A program made the position numbers and the translations under genes. The notes under the pieces were generated by a model. The model did no database searches and was not told where the DNA came from. It was given only the letters and a program-made list of their open reading frames with translations. From positions 930,001 to 994,000 of the forward strand of contig NZ_BAABHJ010000005.1 in the NCBI RefSeq assembly GCF_039542035.1: a stretch of DNA of 64,000 nucleotides, in the 5' to 3' direction. Every line of letters starts with the position of its first letter. Positions within the stretch are counted from its first letter, which is position 1. The DNA is from Actinoallomurus liliacearum. Its GTDB lineage: Bacteria > Actinomycetota > Actinomycetes > Streptosporangiales > Streptosporangiaceae. Positions 32,842 to 42,459 of the stretch are shown here, piece after piece.

Positions 32842-35448
32842 GTGTCGACACGAAACTCCGCTCGGCAGGAGATGCCCGAGCCACTGCGCCGTGACGTCCG
32901 GTTGCTCGGTTCCCTCCTGGGCAACGTTCTCGTCGAATACGGCGGGCAGAGCCTGCTCGACGACGTCGAGGCCCTACGGCACGCGGTCATCGCCGCGCGC
33001 CGGGGCGAGACCTCCGTCGATGACGTCGCCGCGATCGTCGGCGGCTGGACGATCGACCGCGCGGAACTGGTGGCCCGCGCGTTCACCGTGTACTTCCACC
33101 TGACCAACCTCGCCGAGGAGCACCAGCGCATCCGTACGTTGCGGGAGCGGGACACCGGCGAGACGCCGCAGCGCGAGTCCGTCGCCGCCGCGGTCGCCGA
33201 GATCGGCGCGGACCGCGTCCGCGAGCTGCTGGACGATCTGGAGCTGCGCCCGGTCCTGACCGCGCACCCGACGGAGGCGCGCCGCCGCGCGGTCGTCACC
33301 GCGATCCTGCGGATCAGCGGGCTGCTCACCGAGCTGAACGACCCGCGCGCGGCCGCCGGGGAGCGCGAGGAGCTCATCCGCCGGCTGGTCGAGGAGATCG
33401 ACCTGCTCTGGCGCACCTCGCAGCTGCGCCGCACGAAGCCGGACCCGCTCGACGAGGTCCGCACCGCCATGGCCATGTTCGACGAGACGATCTTCCGCGT
33501 GGTCCCGGCGATCTACCGCTCGCTCGACGCCGCGCTGGCGCCCGGCACGGGCGAGCGCGCGCCGCTGGCCCGGCCGTTCCTGCACTACGGCAGCTGGATC
33601 GGCGGCGACCGGGACGGCAACCCGTACGTCACCGCGCAGATCACGCGGGAGGCCATCGGCGTCCAGTCCGACCACATCCTGCGCGCGCTGGCCAACGCCT
33701 GCGTCCGGATCGGCCGCACGCTGACCGTGCACGAGACGACGACCCCGCCGTCGGAGGCGCTGCGGGGCGCGCTCGCCGCCGCCCGCGCCGCCCAGCCCGA
33801 GCAGGTCGCCGAGATCGCCAAGCGCTCGCCGGGCGAGCCGCACCGCCAGTTCCTGCTGTACGCCGCCGAGCGGATCCAGGCGACCCGGCTGCGCCATGCC
33901 GACATGGCGTACCGCAGCCCCGCCGACCTGCTGGCCGACCTGCGCCTCGTCCAGGACTCCCTGGTGGCGGCGGGGGCGCGGCGCCAGGCGTACGGCGAGC
34001 TGCAGCACCTGGTCTGGCAGGTCGAGACCTTCGGGTTCCACCTGGCCGAGCTGGAGGTCCGCCAGCACTCCGCGGTGCACGAGAAGGCCCTCGCCGAGGT
34101 CCGCGCCGGCGGCCCGCTCAGCGAGCAGACCGAGGAGGTCCTGGACACCCTGCGGGTGATCGCGTGGGTGCAGGAGCGGTTCGGCGTGAACGCCTGCCGC
34201 CGCTACGTCATCTCCTTCACCCGCACCGCCGACGACGTGGCCGCCGTGTACGAGCTGGCCGAGGCCGCCGCGCTCGGCGGCCGGGCGCCGGTGCTCGACG
34301 TCGTGCCGCTGTTCGAGACCGGCGAGGACCTCGACCGGTCCCCGGCCGTGCTGGACGGCATGCTGCACCTCGCGCCGGTGCGCCGCCGCCTGCTGGAGAC
34401 CGGCCGCCGCATGGAGGTCATGCTCGGCTACTCCGACTCGGCCAAGCAGCTCGGTCCGACGACGGCGACCCTCAAGCTGTACGACACGCAGGCCGCGCTC
34501 GCGGCATGGGCGGACCGGCACGATGTGAAGCTGACGATGTTCCACGGGCGCGGTGGCGCGCTCGGGCGCGGTGGCGGCCCGGCCAACCGCGCGGTGCTGG
34601 CGCAGGCGCCGGGCTCGGTCGCCGGCCGGTTCAAGGTGACCGAGCAGGGTGAGGTCATCTTCGCGCGCTACGGCCACGCGGAGATCGCCCAGCGCCACGT
34701 CGAGCAGGTCGCGAACGCCGTCCTGCTCGCCTCCACTCCGGCGGTGCAGGAGCACGCGCTGGCCGCCGCCGAGCGGTTCCGGCCGCTCGCCGACAAGATC
34801 AGCGCGGCCGCCGAGCGGACGTTCCGGTCGCTGGTGGAGTCGCCGGGCTTCCCGGAGTGGTTCGCCCACGTCAGCCCGCTGAACGAGCTGGGCAACCTGC
34901 GGCTCGGCTCCCGGCCGTCCCGCCGCAAGGCGACGACCTCGCTGGACGACCTGCGGGCGATTCCCTGGGTGTTCTCCTGGACGCAGACGCGGGTCAACCT
35001 GCCGGGCTGGTACGGCCTGGGCAGCGGCCTGGCCGCCGCCGAGGACCTGGACGCCCTGCGCGAGGCGTACGGCTCGTGGCCGCTGTTCGCCGCGCTGCTG
35101 GACAACGCCGAGATGAGCCTGGCCAAGACGGACCGCGCGATCGCCGAGCGCTACCTCGCCCTCGGTGACCGGCCGGAGCTGGCCGAGACGGTGCTGGCCG
35201 AGTACGACCGCACGAGCTCCCTGGTCCTGGAGATCACCGGGCACACCCGGCTCCTGGAGAACCGCCGGGTGCTGTCCCGCGCGGTCGAGCTGCGCAACCC
35301 GTACGTCGACGCGCTGTCCCACCTCCAGCTGCGCGCGCTGCAGGAGCTGCGGGCCGGGATCGAGGACGACGCGGAGCGCGAGCGGATCGAGGACCTGCTG
35401 CTCCTCGCCGCCGGCGGCGTCGCGGCGGGCCTCCAGAACACCGGCTGA
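32842..35448 (+). CDS. ppc: Phosphoenolpyruvate carboxylase
   Basis: 868-aa anaplerotic enzyme: PEP plus bicarbonate gives oxaloacetate. Signatures are VLTAHPTEARRRAV near residue 140, the WIGGDRDGNPYVT loop near 255, VMLGYSDSAKQLGPTTATLKLY, and the catalytic FHGRGGALGRGGGPANRA near 570; the usual C-terminus ends AAGLQNTG. Length matches the bacterial family. GTG 32842 has TGAGG just upstream; ATG 32872 (MPEPLRRD) has its GGAG too close. A strong hairpin follows the stop. Confidence 0.95.
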   Translation: MSTRNSARQEMPEPLRRDVRLLGSLLGNVLVEYGGQSLLDDVEALRHAVIAARRGETSVDDVAAIVGGWTIDRAELVARAFTVYFHLTNLAEEHQRIRTLRERDTGETPQRESVAAAVAEIGADRVRELLDDLELRPVLTAHPTEARRRAVVTAILRISGLLTELNDPRAAAGEREELIRRLVEEIDLLWRTSQLRRTKPDPLDEVRTAMAMFDETIFRVVPAIYRSLDAALAPGTGERAPLARPFLHYGSWIGGDRDGNPYVTAQITREAIGVQSDHILRALANACVRIGRTLTVHETTTPPSEALRGALAAARAAQPEQVAEIAKRSPGEPHRQFLLYAAERIQATRLRHADMAYRSPADLLADLRLVQDSLVAAGARRQAYGELQHLVWQVETFGFHLAELEVRQHSAVHEKALAEVRAGGPLSEQTEEVLDTLRVIAWVQERFGVNACRRYVISFTRTADDVAAVYELAEAAALGGRAPVLDVVPLFETGEDLDRSPAVLDGMLHLAPVRRRLLETGRRMEVMLGYSDSAKQLGPTTATLKLYDTQAALAAWADRHDVKLTMFHGRGGALGRGGGPANRAVLAQAPGSVAGRFKVTEQGEVIFARYGHAEIAQRHVEQVANAVLLASTPAVQEHALAAAERFRPLADKISAAAERTFRSLVESPGFPEWFAHVSPLNELGNLRLGSRPSRRKATTSLDDLRAIPWVFSWTQTRVNLPGWYGLGSGLAAAEDLDALREAYGSWPLFAALLDNAEMSLAKTDRAIAERYLALGDRPELAETVLAEYDRTSSLVLEITGHTRLLENRRVLSRAVELRNPYVDALSHLQLRALQELRAGIEDDAERERIEDLLLLAAGGVAAGLQNTG

Positions 35449-35462
35449 TCCGCAAGACCCGA

Positions 35463-35502
35463 CGAACGCCGCCGGTCCGGTTCCCCGGGCCGGCGGCGTT
35501 CG
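35463..35502 (+). terminator. Hairpin terminator after ppc
   Basis: Perfect 13-bp stem CGAACGCCGCCGG with a 14-nt loop, 14 bp after the ppc stop. Confidence 0.75.
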
Positions 35503-35759
35503 CCGTGTCCGGGGCGTCGCCCCTGCCCGACGGAGGACGTCCACCCACGATCTGCTGCTTCGCCGTCGCTGTGGTCACTTCGCCGCCGCTGTGGCCAGGC
35601 TTCGTCCCGATCACGGGTTTTGTCCCGTCAACGCCGACGGCAAGGCCACAGTGCCGAATCAGCCGACCGCGCGCCGGACTACGACGGTGCGATCCGATCT
35701 TGCGAGTCGCGTCGGGTAGATTCGGATGATTCTCGTCGATCTGACGGTTAGGGAAGGGC
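35503..35759. other. Intergenic region with a 20-bp tandem repeat
   Basis: Between the ppc terminator and the GNAT gene. It holds a 20-bp tandem pair, CTTCGCCGyCGCTGTGGyCA, at 35558-35577 and 35578-35597, and presumably the GNAT promoter; ATTCGGATGATTCTCG near 35720 is a less GC-rich stretch. No gene is supported. Confidence 0.5.
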
Positions 35760-36221
35760 ATGGGCATCAGGCTGGCCGAAGCCGTCGACCAGGACGCGGT
35801 AGAGGCGATCGTCAAGGTGGCGTACGACCCGTGGATCCCGGTGATCGGCGTGGAACCCCTGCCGCTCGTCGCGGACTACGGGGAGCTGATCTCTGAGGGG
35901 CGCGTGTACGTGCTCGAGTACGACGAGGTCGACGGGTTGATCGTCCTTGTCCCCGAGAACGGGACGCTCCTCGTGGAGAATGTCGCGGTCCGCCCCGACC
36001 GCCAGGGTCGGGGGCTGGGGCACCGGCTTCTGGCCTTCGCCGAGTTCCGCGCCCGGTCGCTCGGGCTGCCCGCGGTGCGGCTCTACACCAACGAGAAGAT
36101 GACCTCCAACATCGGCCTGTACGAGTCCCTCGGCTACCGGCAGACGGGCCGGGAGAGCATCGACGGCCGGAGCGCCGTCCACATGCGCAAGGACCTGCGC
36201 CCGGAATTCGACCGCGTCTGA
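35760..36221 (+). CDS. GNAT-family N-acetyltransferase
   Basis: 153 aa. The acetyl-CoA-binding motif A is clear: VAVRPDRQGRGLGHRLLAFAE near residue 80, followed by LYTNEKMTSNIGLYESLGYRQTGRES, the motif-B region typical of small-molecule or protein acetyltransferases. The substrate is unknown. ATG 35760. It converges on cydC with a hairpin between them. A singleton with no functional context. Confidence 0.85.
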   Translation: MGIRLAEAVDQDAVEAIVKVAYDPWIPVIGVEPLPLVADYGELISEGRVYVLEYDEVDGLIVLVPENGTLLVENVAVRPDRQGRGLGHRLLAFAEFRARSLGLPAVRLYTNEKMTSNIGLYESLGYRQTGRESIDGRSAVHMRKDLRPEFDRV

Positions 36222-36236
36222 CGCGGCGGCGCCCGC

Positions 36237-36255
36237 GCCCGGCCTGACGCCGGGC
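36237..36255. terminator. Hairpin between GNAT and cydC
   Basis: 7-bp perfect GC stem GCCCGGC, 5-nt loop CTGAC, in the 74-bp gap between convergent stops; modest strength. Confidence 0.45.
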
Positions 36256-36295
36256 CCCGGGCCTGCCCCGAAGGCCACGGGCCGGCGCCGGTCGC

Positions 36296-38065
36296 TCAGC
36301 AGAGTGCGTGGTCGTGCCGGCGCTCGCGGTCCCACATCGCGCGGTACGGTCCCGGCCGGGCCAGCAGGTCCGCGTGGCCGCCGCGCTGGACCACCCGGCC
36401 GCCGTCGAGCACCACGATCTCGTCGACGGCGTCCAGCCCGGCCAGGCGGTGGGTGACGAGCAGGGTGGTGCGGCCCTCGGTGGCAGCCAGCAGGTCGGCG
36501 GTGAGCTCGTCGGCGGTCGAGACGTCGAGGTGCTCGGCGGGCTCGTCGAGCAGCAGCACGGGGAAGTCGGCCAGCAGCGCGCGGGCCAGCGCGATGCGCT
36601 GCCGCTGCCCGCCGGAGACCTGGGCGCCCTCCTCCCCGACGCGGGTGTCCAGCCCACGTGGCAGCGTCTCCACCCAGTCCAGCAGCCGGGCCCGGCGCAG
36701 CGCGTCGCGGATCTCCCCGTCGGTGGCGGACCGCCGGGCGAGCCGGAGGTTCTCCCCGATCGTCGTGTCGAACAGGTGTGCGTCCTGGCCGCACAGCCCG
36801 ACCAGGCGGCGCACGTCGTCCCCGGCCAGTTCGCTCAGCTCGACGCCGTTCAGCGTCACCAGGCCCGACTCGTGGCTGAGGAACCGCAGCAGCACGGCGG
36901 TCAGCGTGGTCTTGCCCGACCCGCTCGGCCCGACCAGCGCGCACCGCCGGCCCGGCGTGAGGTCCAGGGAGACGCCGTCGAGGGCGTACGGCCCGTCGGG
37001 CGTCCACCGGGCGCGCACGTCGGTGACCCGTAGGGTGCACGGCGGCTCGGGGAGCGTGATCGGCGCGGCGGGGTCGCGCACCGGCTCCTCGCGGTCGAGC
37101 ACGGCGAAGACGCGGGCGGCCGACCGGCGGACCCGCTGCAACTGCTGCGCCGCGAGCGGCAGACCCGCCACCACCTCGAACGCCGCCAGAGGGAGCAGGG
37201 CGAGCACGGCGAGCAGCGTCCCGTCGAGGTGCCCGGACCGCACGGCCGGGATGCCGACGACGAGGGCGCCCCAGACGGCGAGCCCGCCGGCCAGCGCCGT
37301 GACGGCCGCGCCCGCCCCCGCCGTCGCGGAGGACCGGGCCGCCGCACGTGTGAGGCCGTCGTCCAGGCGTGCGGCCGTCGCGAGCCGGTCGGCGGCGGCA
37401 CCATAGGCCACGAGCTCCGGCGCCCCGTGCAGCACGTCGACCACGTGCGCGGTCAGCTCGCCGCGCAGATCGGCCGTCCGGTGCTCCGCCCGCCGCGCCA
37501 CGGCGGCCGACAGCCACGGGGCGACGACGCCCGCCAGCAGCAGGCCGGCCAGCAGCAGGACGCCGGCGGACGGCAGCAGGCTCCACGCGAGGCCCACCGA
37601 CGCCCCGCCGACGAGGACGGCGGCGGCGGAGGGCAGCAGCACGCGCAGGTAGAGGTCCTGGACGGCGTCGACGTCGGCGACGAGCCGGCCGAGCAGGTCG
37701 CCGCCGCGCGCCTGCGGCAGCCCGGCCGGCACGAGCCGCTCCAGCCGCTCGTACACCCGGACCCGCAGGTCGGCGAGGATCCGGAACGTCGCGTCGTGCC
37801 CGATCAGCCGTTCGGCGTAGCGGAAGACGCCCCGCCCGATCCCGAACGCCCGCACCGCCACGATCGCGACCATCAGCACCAGCACCGGAGGGTGCTGCGC
37901 GGCCCGCGAGATCAGCCAGGCCGACGTCGCCATCAACCCGACCCCGCTGCCCAGCGCCAGCGCCCCGCACAGCGCGGCGAGCCCCAGCCTGCCGCCCGCC
38001 GGACGGCCCGCCGCGAGCAGCCGCAGCACCGGTCCCCGGCCTTCCCCCATGACAGCGCTCCTCAT
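36296..38065 (-). CDS. cydC: Thiol-reductant ABC exporter subunit CydC
   Basis: 589-aa ABC half-transporter: six membrane helices (GLAALCGALALGSGVGLMATSAWLISRAAQHPPVLVL...), then an ATPase with Walker A GPSGSGKTTLTAVLL, signature VSGGQRQRIALARAL and Walker B VLLLDEPAEHLD. With CydD it exports glutathione or cysteine, needed for assembly of cytochrome bd. ATG 38065 overlaps the cydD stop (ATGA at 38062-38065); ATG 38050 is a weaker choice. Last gene of the cydABDC operon. Confidence 0.93.
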   Translation of the reverse strand: MRSAVMGEGRGPVLRLLAAGRPAGGRLGLAALCGALALGSGVGLMATSAWLISRAAQHPPVLVLMVAIVAVRAFGIGRGVFRYAERLIGHDATFRILADLRVRVYERLERLVPAGLPQARGGDLLGRLVADVDAVQDLYLRVLLPSAAAVLVGGASVGLAWSLLPSAGVLLLAGLLLAGVVAPWLSAAVARRAEHRTADLRGELTAHVVDVLHGAPELVAYGAAADRLATAARLDDGLTRAAARSSATAGAGAAVTALAGGLAVWGALVVGIPAVRSGHLDGTLLAVLALLPLAAFEVVAGLPLAAQQLQRVRRSAARVFAVLDREEPVRDPAAPITLPEPPCTLRVTDVRARWTPDGPYALDGVSLDLTPGRRCALVGPSGSGKTTLTAVLLRFLSHESGLVTLNGVELSELAGDDVRRLVGLCGQDAHLFDTTIGENLRLARRSATDGEIRDALRRARLLDWVETLPRGLDTRVGEEGAQVSGGQRQRIALARALLADFPVLLLDEPAEHLDVSTADELTADLLAATEGRTTLLVTHRLAGLDAVDEIVVLDGGRVVQRGGHADLLARPGPYRAMWDRERRHDHALC

Positions 38066-39720
38066 GCCGCCGCCTCCAGTACTCCTCCGACGCGCACGAC
38101 GCGGTCGGCGAGGTCGGCCAGGGCCGGTCGGTGCGCGACGAGGACGACCGTGCGTCCGGCCGCCAGCCGCCGTACCGCCTCGATCACGGCCGCCTCGCTC
38201 TCGGTGTCCAGGCCGGACGTCGGCTCGTCCAGCAGCAGGATGGGCGCGTCGCGCAGGAACGCCCGCGCCAGGGCGATCCGCTGCCGTTGCCCGGCCGACA
38301 GGCCGGTCCCGCGCTCGCCGAGCGGGGTGGCGAACCCCTCCGGCAGCGCGTCGACGAACTCCTCGGCGAAGGCGTCGCGCGCCGCGCGCCGTACCTCGTC
38401 GTCGGAGGCGTCGGGGCGGCCCAGCCGGATGTTGTCGGCGACCGTCCCCGCGAACAGGTAGGGCCGCTGGGGGACCCAGGCGATCCGTGACCGCCAGGCG
38501 TCCGGGTCGAGGTCGGCCAGGTCGGTCCCGCCGAGGAGGACCCGCCCGGCGTCCGGGCGGACGAAGCCGAGGAGCACCGCGAGCAGCGTCGACTTGCCGG
38601 ACCCGCTCGGCCCGGTCAGGGCGACGGTCTCGCCGGGGCGTACGACGAGCGAGAAGCCGTCGAGCGCGGGCTCGTCCCGGCCCTCGTACGCGACCGTGAC
38701 GCCTTCCATGCGGAGCGGCGTGGCCGCCGGGTCGGGGACGTCGGTACGGGCGCCGTGGCGCGGGAGCGGCGTCTCGATCACCTCGAAGATCCGCTGCGCG
38801 GCGGTGAGCCCCTCGACGCTGGCGTGGTACTGCGCGCCGACCTGGCGCAGCGGAAGGTACGCCTCCGGCGCGAGGATCAGGACGAGCAGCGCGGTCCGCA
38901 GGCCGACCTCCCCGTCGACCAGCCGCAGGCCGATCGAGACGGCGACGAGCGCCACGGAGATCGTCGAGAGCATCTCCAGCACCAGCGCGGACAGGAACGC
39001 CACGCGCAGGCTCGCCATGGTCTCCGCGCGGTACCGGCCGGTGACCTCGCGGATCGCGCGTGCCTGCGCCTTGGCCCGGCCGAACACCTTCAGGGTCGGC
39101 AGGCCCGCGACGACGTCCAGGAAGTGCCCCGACAGCCGAGACAGCGTGCGCCACTGGCGGTCCATCTTCCGCTGGGCGGCCAGCCCCACGAGGATCGCGA
39201 AGATCGGGATGAGCGGGAGCGTCAGCGCGATGATCAGCGCGGACGACCAGTCGCCGAACAGGATCCGCGCGCCCACCGCCGCCGGGACGAGCACGGCGAG
39301 CACGAGCTGCGGCAGGTAGCGGGAGAAGTAGGCGTCCAGCGCGTCGATCCCCCGGGTGGCGAGGGTGGCGAGCTCACCGCTGCGCTCGCCGGACAGCCAC
39401 CGCGGGCCGAGTGCCACCGCCCGTTCGAGCAGCAGCCCGCGCAGTCGCGACTTCACGGCGGCGGACGTGCGGTGCGCGGCCACCTCCTGCAGCCAGGCGA
39501 CCAGCGCCCGGCCGGCGACGACGGCGAGGAGGAGCAGCAACGGCGTACGGGACGCGGCGAGCGTGGCGCCGCCGAGGAACGCGTCGGCGATCAGGCCCGC
39601 GAGCAGCGCGGCCTGGGCGATGACCAGGCCGGCGGTGGCGGTGCCGAGGATCACCGACAGGGCCAGGTACGCCCGCGTCGTGCGGGCGTACCGCAGCAGC
39701 CGGGGGTCGAAGGGTCTCAT
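38062..39720 (-). CDS. cydD: Thiol-reductant ABC exporter subunit CydD
   Basis: 552 aa starting MRPFDPRLLRYARTTRAYLAL. Membrane domain with the conserved LVAWLQEVAAHRTSAAVKSRLRGLL and RGIDALDAYFSRYLPQL, then an ATPase with Walker A GPSGSGKSTLLAVLLG, signature LSAGQRQRIALARAF and Walker B ILLLDEPTSGLDTESE. It forms a heterodimer with CydC. ATG 39720 overlaps the cydB stop (ATGA), so cydB-cydD-cydC are translationally coupled. Confidence 0.93.
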   Translation of the reverse strand: MRPFDPRLLRYARTTRAYLALSVILGTATAGLVIAQAALLAGLIADAFLGGATLAASRTPLLLLLAVVAGRALVAWLQEVAAHRTSAAVKSRLRGLLLERAVALGPRWLSGERSGELATLATRGIDALDAYFSRYLPQLVLAVLVPAAVGARILFGDWSSALIIALTLPLIPIFAILVGLAAQRKMDRQWRTLSRLSGHFLDVVAGLPTLKVFGRAKAQARAIREVTGRYRAETMASLRVAFLSALVLEMLSTISVALVAVSIGLRLVDGEVGLRTALLVLILAPEAYLPLRQVGAQYHASVEGLTAAQRIFEVIETPLPRHGARTDVPDPAATPLRMEGVTVAYEGRDEPALDGFSLVVRPGETVALTGPSGSGKSTLLAVLLGFVRPDAGRVLLGGTDLADLDPDAWRSRIAWVPQRPYLFAGTVADNIRLGRPDASDDEVRRAARDAFAEEFVDALPEGFATPLGERGTGLSAGQRQRIALARAFLRDAPILLLDEPTSGLDTESEAAVIEAVRRLAAGRTVVLVAHRPALADLADRVVRVGGVLEAAA

Positions 39721-40763
39721 CTCGCCGGCTCCGGGTCCTTCGTCGGCTCCGGCTCGGTCCGCCGCGTCGGCTGCGGGATGTGGGAGGCGTCGATGCGCCG
39801 CCGGAACACCCAGTACGTCCAGCCCTGGTAGAGCACGACGAGCGGCGTGAACACGACCGCCGAGATCGTCATGATCTTGAGCGTGTACGGGGACGAGGCG
39901 GCGTTGGTCGTGGTGAGGCTGTTCGCGGCGGTGATCGTCGACGGCATGACGTCCGGGAACAGCGCGACGAACAGGGTCACGACCGCGAACACGATGGCCG
40001 CGCCCGTGCCGATGAACGCCCAGCCGTCGCGACCGCGGGCGACCGCGACCGCCGCGCCGACCAGACCGGCGGCGGCGACCGCCACGGTGGCCCAGGTGAC
40101 CGGCTTGCCGTGCTGCAGCTGCGTGATGAGCAGGAACGTCCCGCCCACCGCGATGGCGGCGACCACGGCGATCCGGGCGATCCGGACGGCCCGGGCGCGC
40201 ACGTCCCCCGCCGTCTTGAGCGCCAGGAACACCGCGCCGTGCAGCACGAACAGGGTGAGCGTGGTGAGCCCGCCGAGCAGCGCGTACGGGTTGAGGAGGT
40301 CGGTGAGGGTGCCGACGTACTCGTGCCGGGCGTCCAGCGCGACCCCGCGGCTCAGGTTCGCGAAGATCACGCCCCACACGAACGCCGGGACGACGCTGCC
40401 CCAGAAGATGGCGCGGTCCCAACGGCGGCGCCAGTGCGGCTCGTCCCGCTTGCCGCGGTACTCGAACGCCACGCCGCGCACGATCAGCGCGAGCAGGATC
40501 GCCAGCAGCGGCAGGTAGAAACCGCTGAAGAGGGTGGCGTACCACTCCGGGAACGCGGCGAACGTCCCGGCCCCGGCGACGATGAACCAGACCTCGTTGC
40601 CGTCCCAGACCGGTCCGATGGCGTTGAGCAGGACGCGGCGCTCGGTGTCGTCGCGGCCGAGCACCGGTAGCAGGGCGCCGACGCCGAAGTCGAACCCCTC
40701 CAGGAAGAAGTAGCCGGTCCACAGGAAGGCGATGGCGACGAACCAGACGGTCGTGGCCTCCAT
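39717..40763 (-). CDS. cydB: Cytochrome bd ubiquinol/menaquinol oxidase subunit II
   Basis: 348 aa, eight or more membrane helices. Family motifs include AFLWTGYFFLEGFDFGVGALLP, RRVLLNAIGPVWDGNEVW, FAAFPEWYATLFSGFYLPL and LIVRGVAFEYRGK. It pairs with CydA in the high-affinity terminal oxidase. It follows cydA by 22 bp and overlaps cydD. The C-terminal tail is polar and proline/glutamate-rich (RRTEPEPTKDPEP). Confidence 0.94.
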   Translation of the reverse strand: MEATTVWFVAIAFLWTGYFFLEGFDFGVGALLPVLGRDDTERRVLLNAIGPVWDGNEVWFIVAGAGTFAAFPEWYATLFSGFYLPLLAILLALIVRGVAFEYRGKRDEPHWRRRWDRAIFWGSVVPAFVWGVIFANLSRGVALDARHEYVGTLTDLLNPYALLGGLTTLTLFVLHGAVFLALKTAGDVRARAVRIARIAVVAAIAVGGTFLLITQLQHGKPVTWATVAVAAAGLVGAAVAVARGRDGWAFIGTGAAIVFAVVTLFVALFPDVMPSTITAANSLTTTNAASSPYTLKIMTISAVVFTPLVVLYQGWTYWVFRRRIDASHIPQPTRRTEPEPTKDPEPAR

Positions 40764-40785
40764 GGCGCAACCCCTTGTCAGTAGG

Positions 40786-42195
40786 TCAGTAGGCGAAGGT
40801 GAGCGACTGTTCGGCGGAGGCGTCGTCGCCGGGCGGGGGCGGCGCGACGTCCTCTTCGGAGGGCGGGCCGGCCTTGACGTAGCGCACCATCAGCCCGGTC
40901 TCGATGACGATCAGCACGGCGTACAGCGCGGTCAGCGCGAGGACGGAGATGAGCATCGACGTGGCCGAGACGCCCGGTGAGACGCTCGCGGAGGTCTTCA
41001 TGACGCCGTAGACGGACCAGGGCTGGCGGCCCATCTCGGTGAAGATCCAGCCGGCGGAGTTGCCGATGAACGGCAGGGCCAGCGACAGCACGCCCGCGCG
41101 CCACACCCACCGGTTGCGCGGCAGCCGTCCGCGGCGCATGAGCACCAGGCCCAGGAGGGCGAGGAACGCGGTGAGGAGCCCGATGCCGGCCATGATCCGG
41201 AAGTTCCAGTAGGTCACCGGGACGACCGGCCGGTAGTCGCCCGGACCGTATTTCGCCTGCTCGGCGGCCTGCACGTCGTCGATGCCGTCGACCTTGCCGT
41301 CGAAGTCCCCGGTGGCGAGGAACGACAGGACCCGCGGGACCTTGACGCCGAAGACCTCCTTGCGGCCGTCGAGGGTGCCGATGGTGAACAGGGAGAACGA
41401 CGCGGGCTGTGCCGTCTTGTACAGGGCCTCCGCCGCGGCCATCTTCATCGGCTGCTGCTTCGTCATGACCTTGCCCTGCAGGTCACCGGTGACGGCGACG
41501 CCGATCGAGGCGATCAGCGTGACGGCCAGGGCGATCTTCATCGACGGCCGGAAGACCTCGACGTGCCGGCGCCGGGCCAGGTGCCACGCGCTGATGCCGA
41601 CCATGAACAGGCCCGCCGTGACGAAGGCCGCGGTGATCGTGTGCGGGAAGGTGACGAGCATCGTCGAGTTGGTCAGCACGGCCCAGAAGTCGGTCAGCCG
41701 GGCGCGTCCGGTCGCCGGGTCGAGGTGGTAGCCGACCGGGTGCTGCATCCAGGAGTTGGCGGCGAGGATGAAGTACGCCGACAGCAGCGTTCCGACGGAG
41801 ACGATCCAGATGCAGGCCAGGTGGATCTTCTTCGGTAGCTTGTCCCAGCCGAAGATCCACAGGCCGAGGAAGGTCGACTCGAGGAAGAAGGCGAGCAGTC
41901 CCTCCAAGGCCAGCGGCGCGCCGAACACGTCACCGACGAACCGGGAGTAGGCGCTCCAGTTCATCCCGAACTGGAACTCCTGCACGATGCCGGTGACGAT
42001 CCCCATCGCGAAGTTGATCAGGAGGAGCTTCCCCCAGAACTTCGTCGCGCGGAGGTAGCCCGTGGCCCCGGTCCGCACCCAGGCCGTCTGCAGACCCGCC
42101 ACGAGCGCGGACAGGCCGATCGTCAGTGGTACGAACAGGAAGTGGTAGACGGTCGTGATCCCGAACTGCCACCGGGCGATGTCGAGCGGGTTCAT
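40786..42195 (-). CDS. cydA: Cytochrome bd oxidase subunit I
   Basis: 469-aa haem subunit. The His ligand region is TTVYHFLFVPLTIGLSAL, the proton-channel glutamates are in LEGLLAFFLESTFLGLW, a second His lies in PHTITAAFVTAGLFM, and the Met/quinol region reads TEMGRQPWSVYGVMKTSASVSP. It oxidises quinol and reduces O2 to water at low oxygen. The Q-loop is of the short type. ATG 42195 has GGAGG 11 bp upstream. The promoter region carries a doubled operator (42217-42248). Confidence 0.95.
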   Translation of the reverse strand: MNPLDIARWQFGITTVYHFLFVPLTIGLSALVAGLQTAWVRTGATGYLRATKFWGKLLLINFAMGIVTGIVQEFQFGMNWSAYSRFVGDVFGAPLALEGLLAFFLESTFLGLWIFGWDKLPKKIHLACIWIVSVGTLLSAYFILAANSWMQHPVGYHLDPATGRARLTDFWAVLTNSTMLVTFPHTITAAFVTAGLFMVGISAWHLARRRHVEVFRPSMKIALAVTLIASIGVAVTGDLQGKVMTKQQPMKMAAAEALYKTAQPASFSLFTIGTLDGRKEVFGVKVPRVLSFLATGDFDGKVDGIDDVQAAEQAKYGPGDYRPVVPVTYWNFRIMAGIGLLTAFLALLGLVLMRRGRLPRNRWVWRAGVLSLALPFIGNSAGWIFTEMGRQPWSVYGVMKTSASVSPGVSATSMLISVLALTALYAVLIVIETGLMVRYVKAGPPSEEDVAPPPPGDDASAEQSLTFAY

Positions 42196-42216
42196 CCCCG
42201 CGGCCCTCCGTTCATC

Positions 42217-42248
42217 TACTACATCTCGTAGTACTACCTCTCGTAGTA
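42217..42248. promoter_or_regulatory. Doubled TACTAC-N5-GTAGTA operator of cydABDC
   Basis: Two palindromes, TACTAC ATCTC GTAGTA (42217-42233) and TACTAC CTCTC GTAGTA (42232-42248), overlap by 2 bp with a 15-bp period, starting 22 bp upstream of the cydA ATG. The arm sequence resembles the TAC/GTA operators of the BlaI/MecI/CopY class. The regulator is not in the window. Confidence 0.75.
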
Positions 42249-42459
42249 GATCCTATGGTGCGTCGTCCCCGGGTGCTCCGTTACGTCGATCACAGTGCTG
42301 CGCGCGGATAACGGGCCGTACCGATTCCGGGATACCGCGCGACCGGACGGCGGCGTGTCGGCGGTCGGTGTGCCGTTCACGTGCGAAAGCGCCGCTGAGC
42401 GGCCAGAAAGGCGGCACAACCGAGGACGGGAGGCTGATCTTCACCTAAAGTCATAGGTG

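Noticed and set aside
42365..42385. Possible Rex site (TGTGCCGTTCAC) upstream of cydA
   Set aside because: Only one half matches the TTGTGAA...TTCACAA consensus, and the distance from cydA is large; not counted as an operator.
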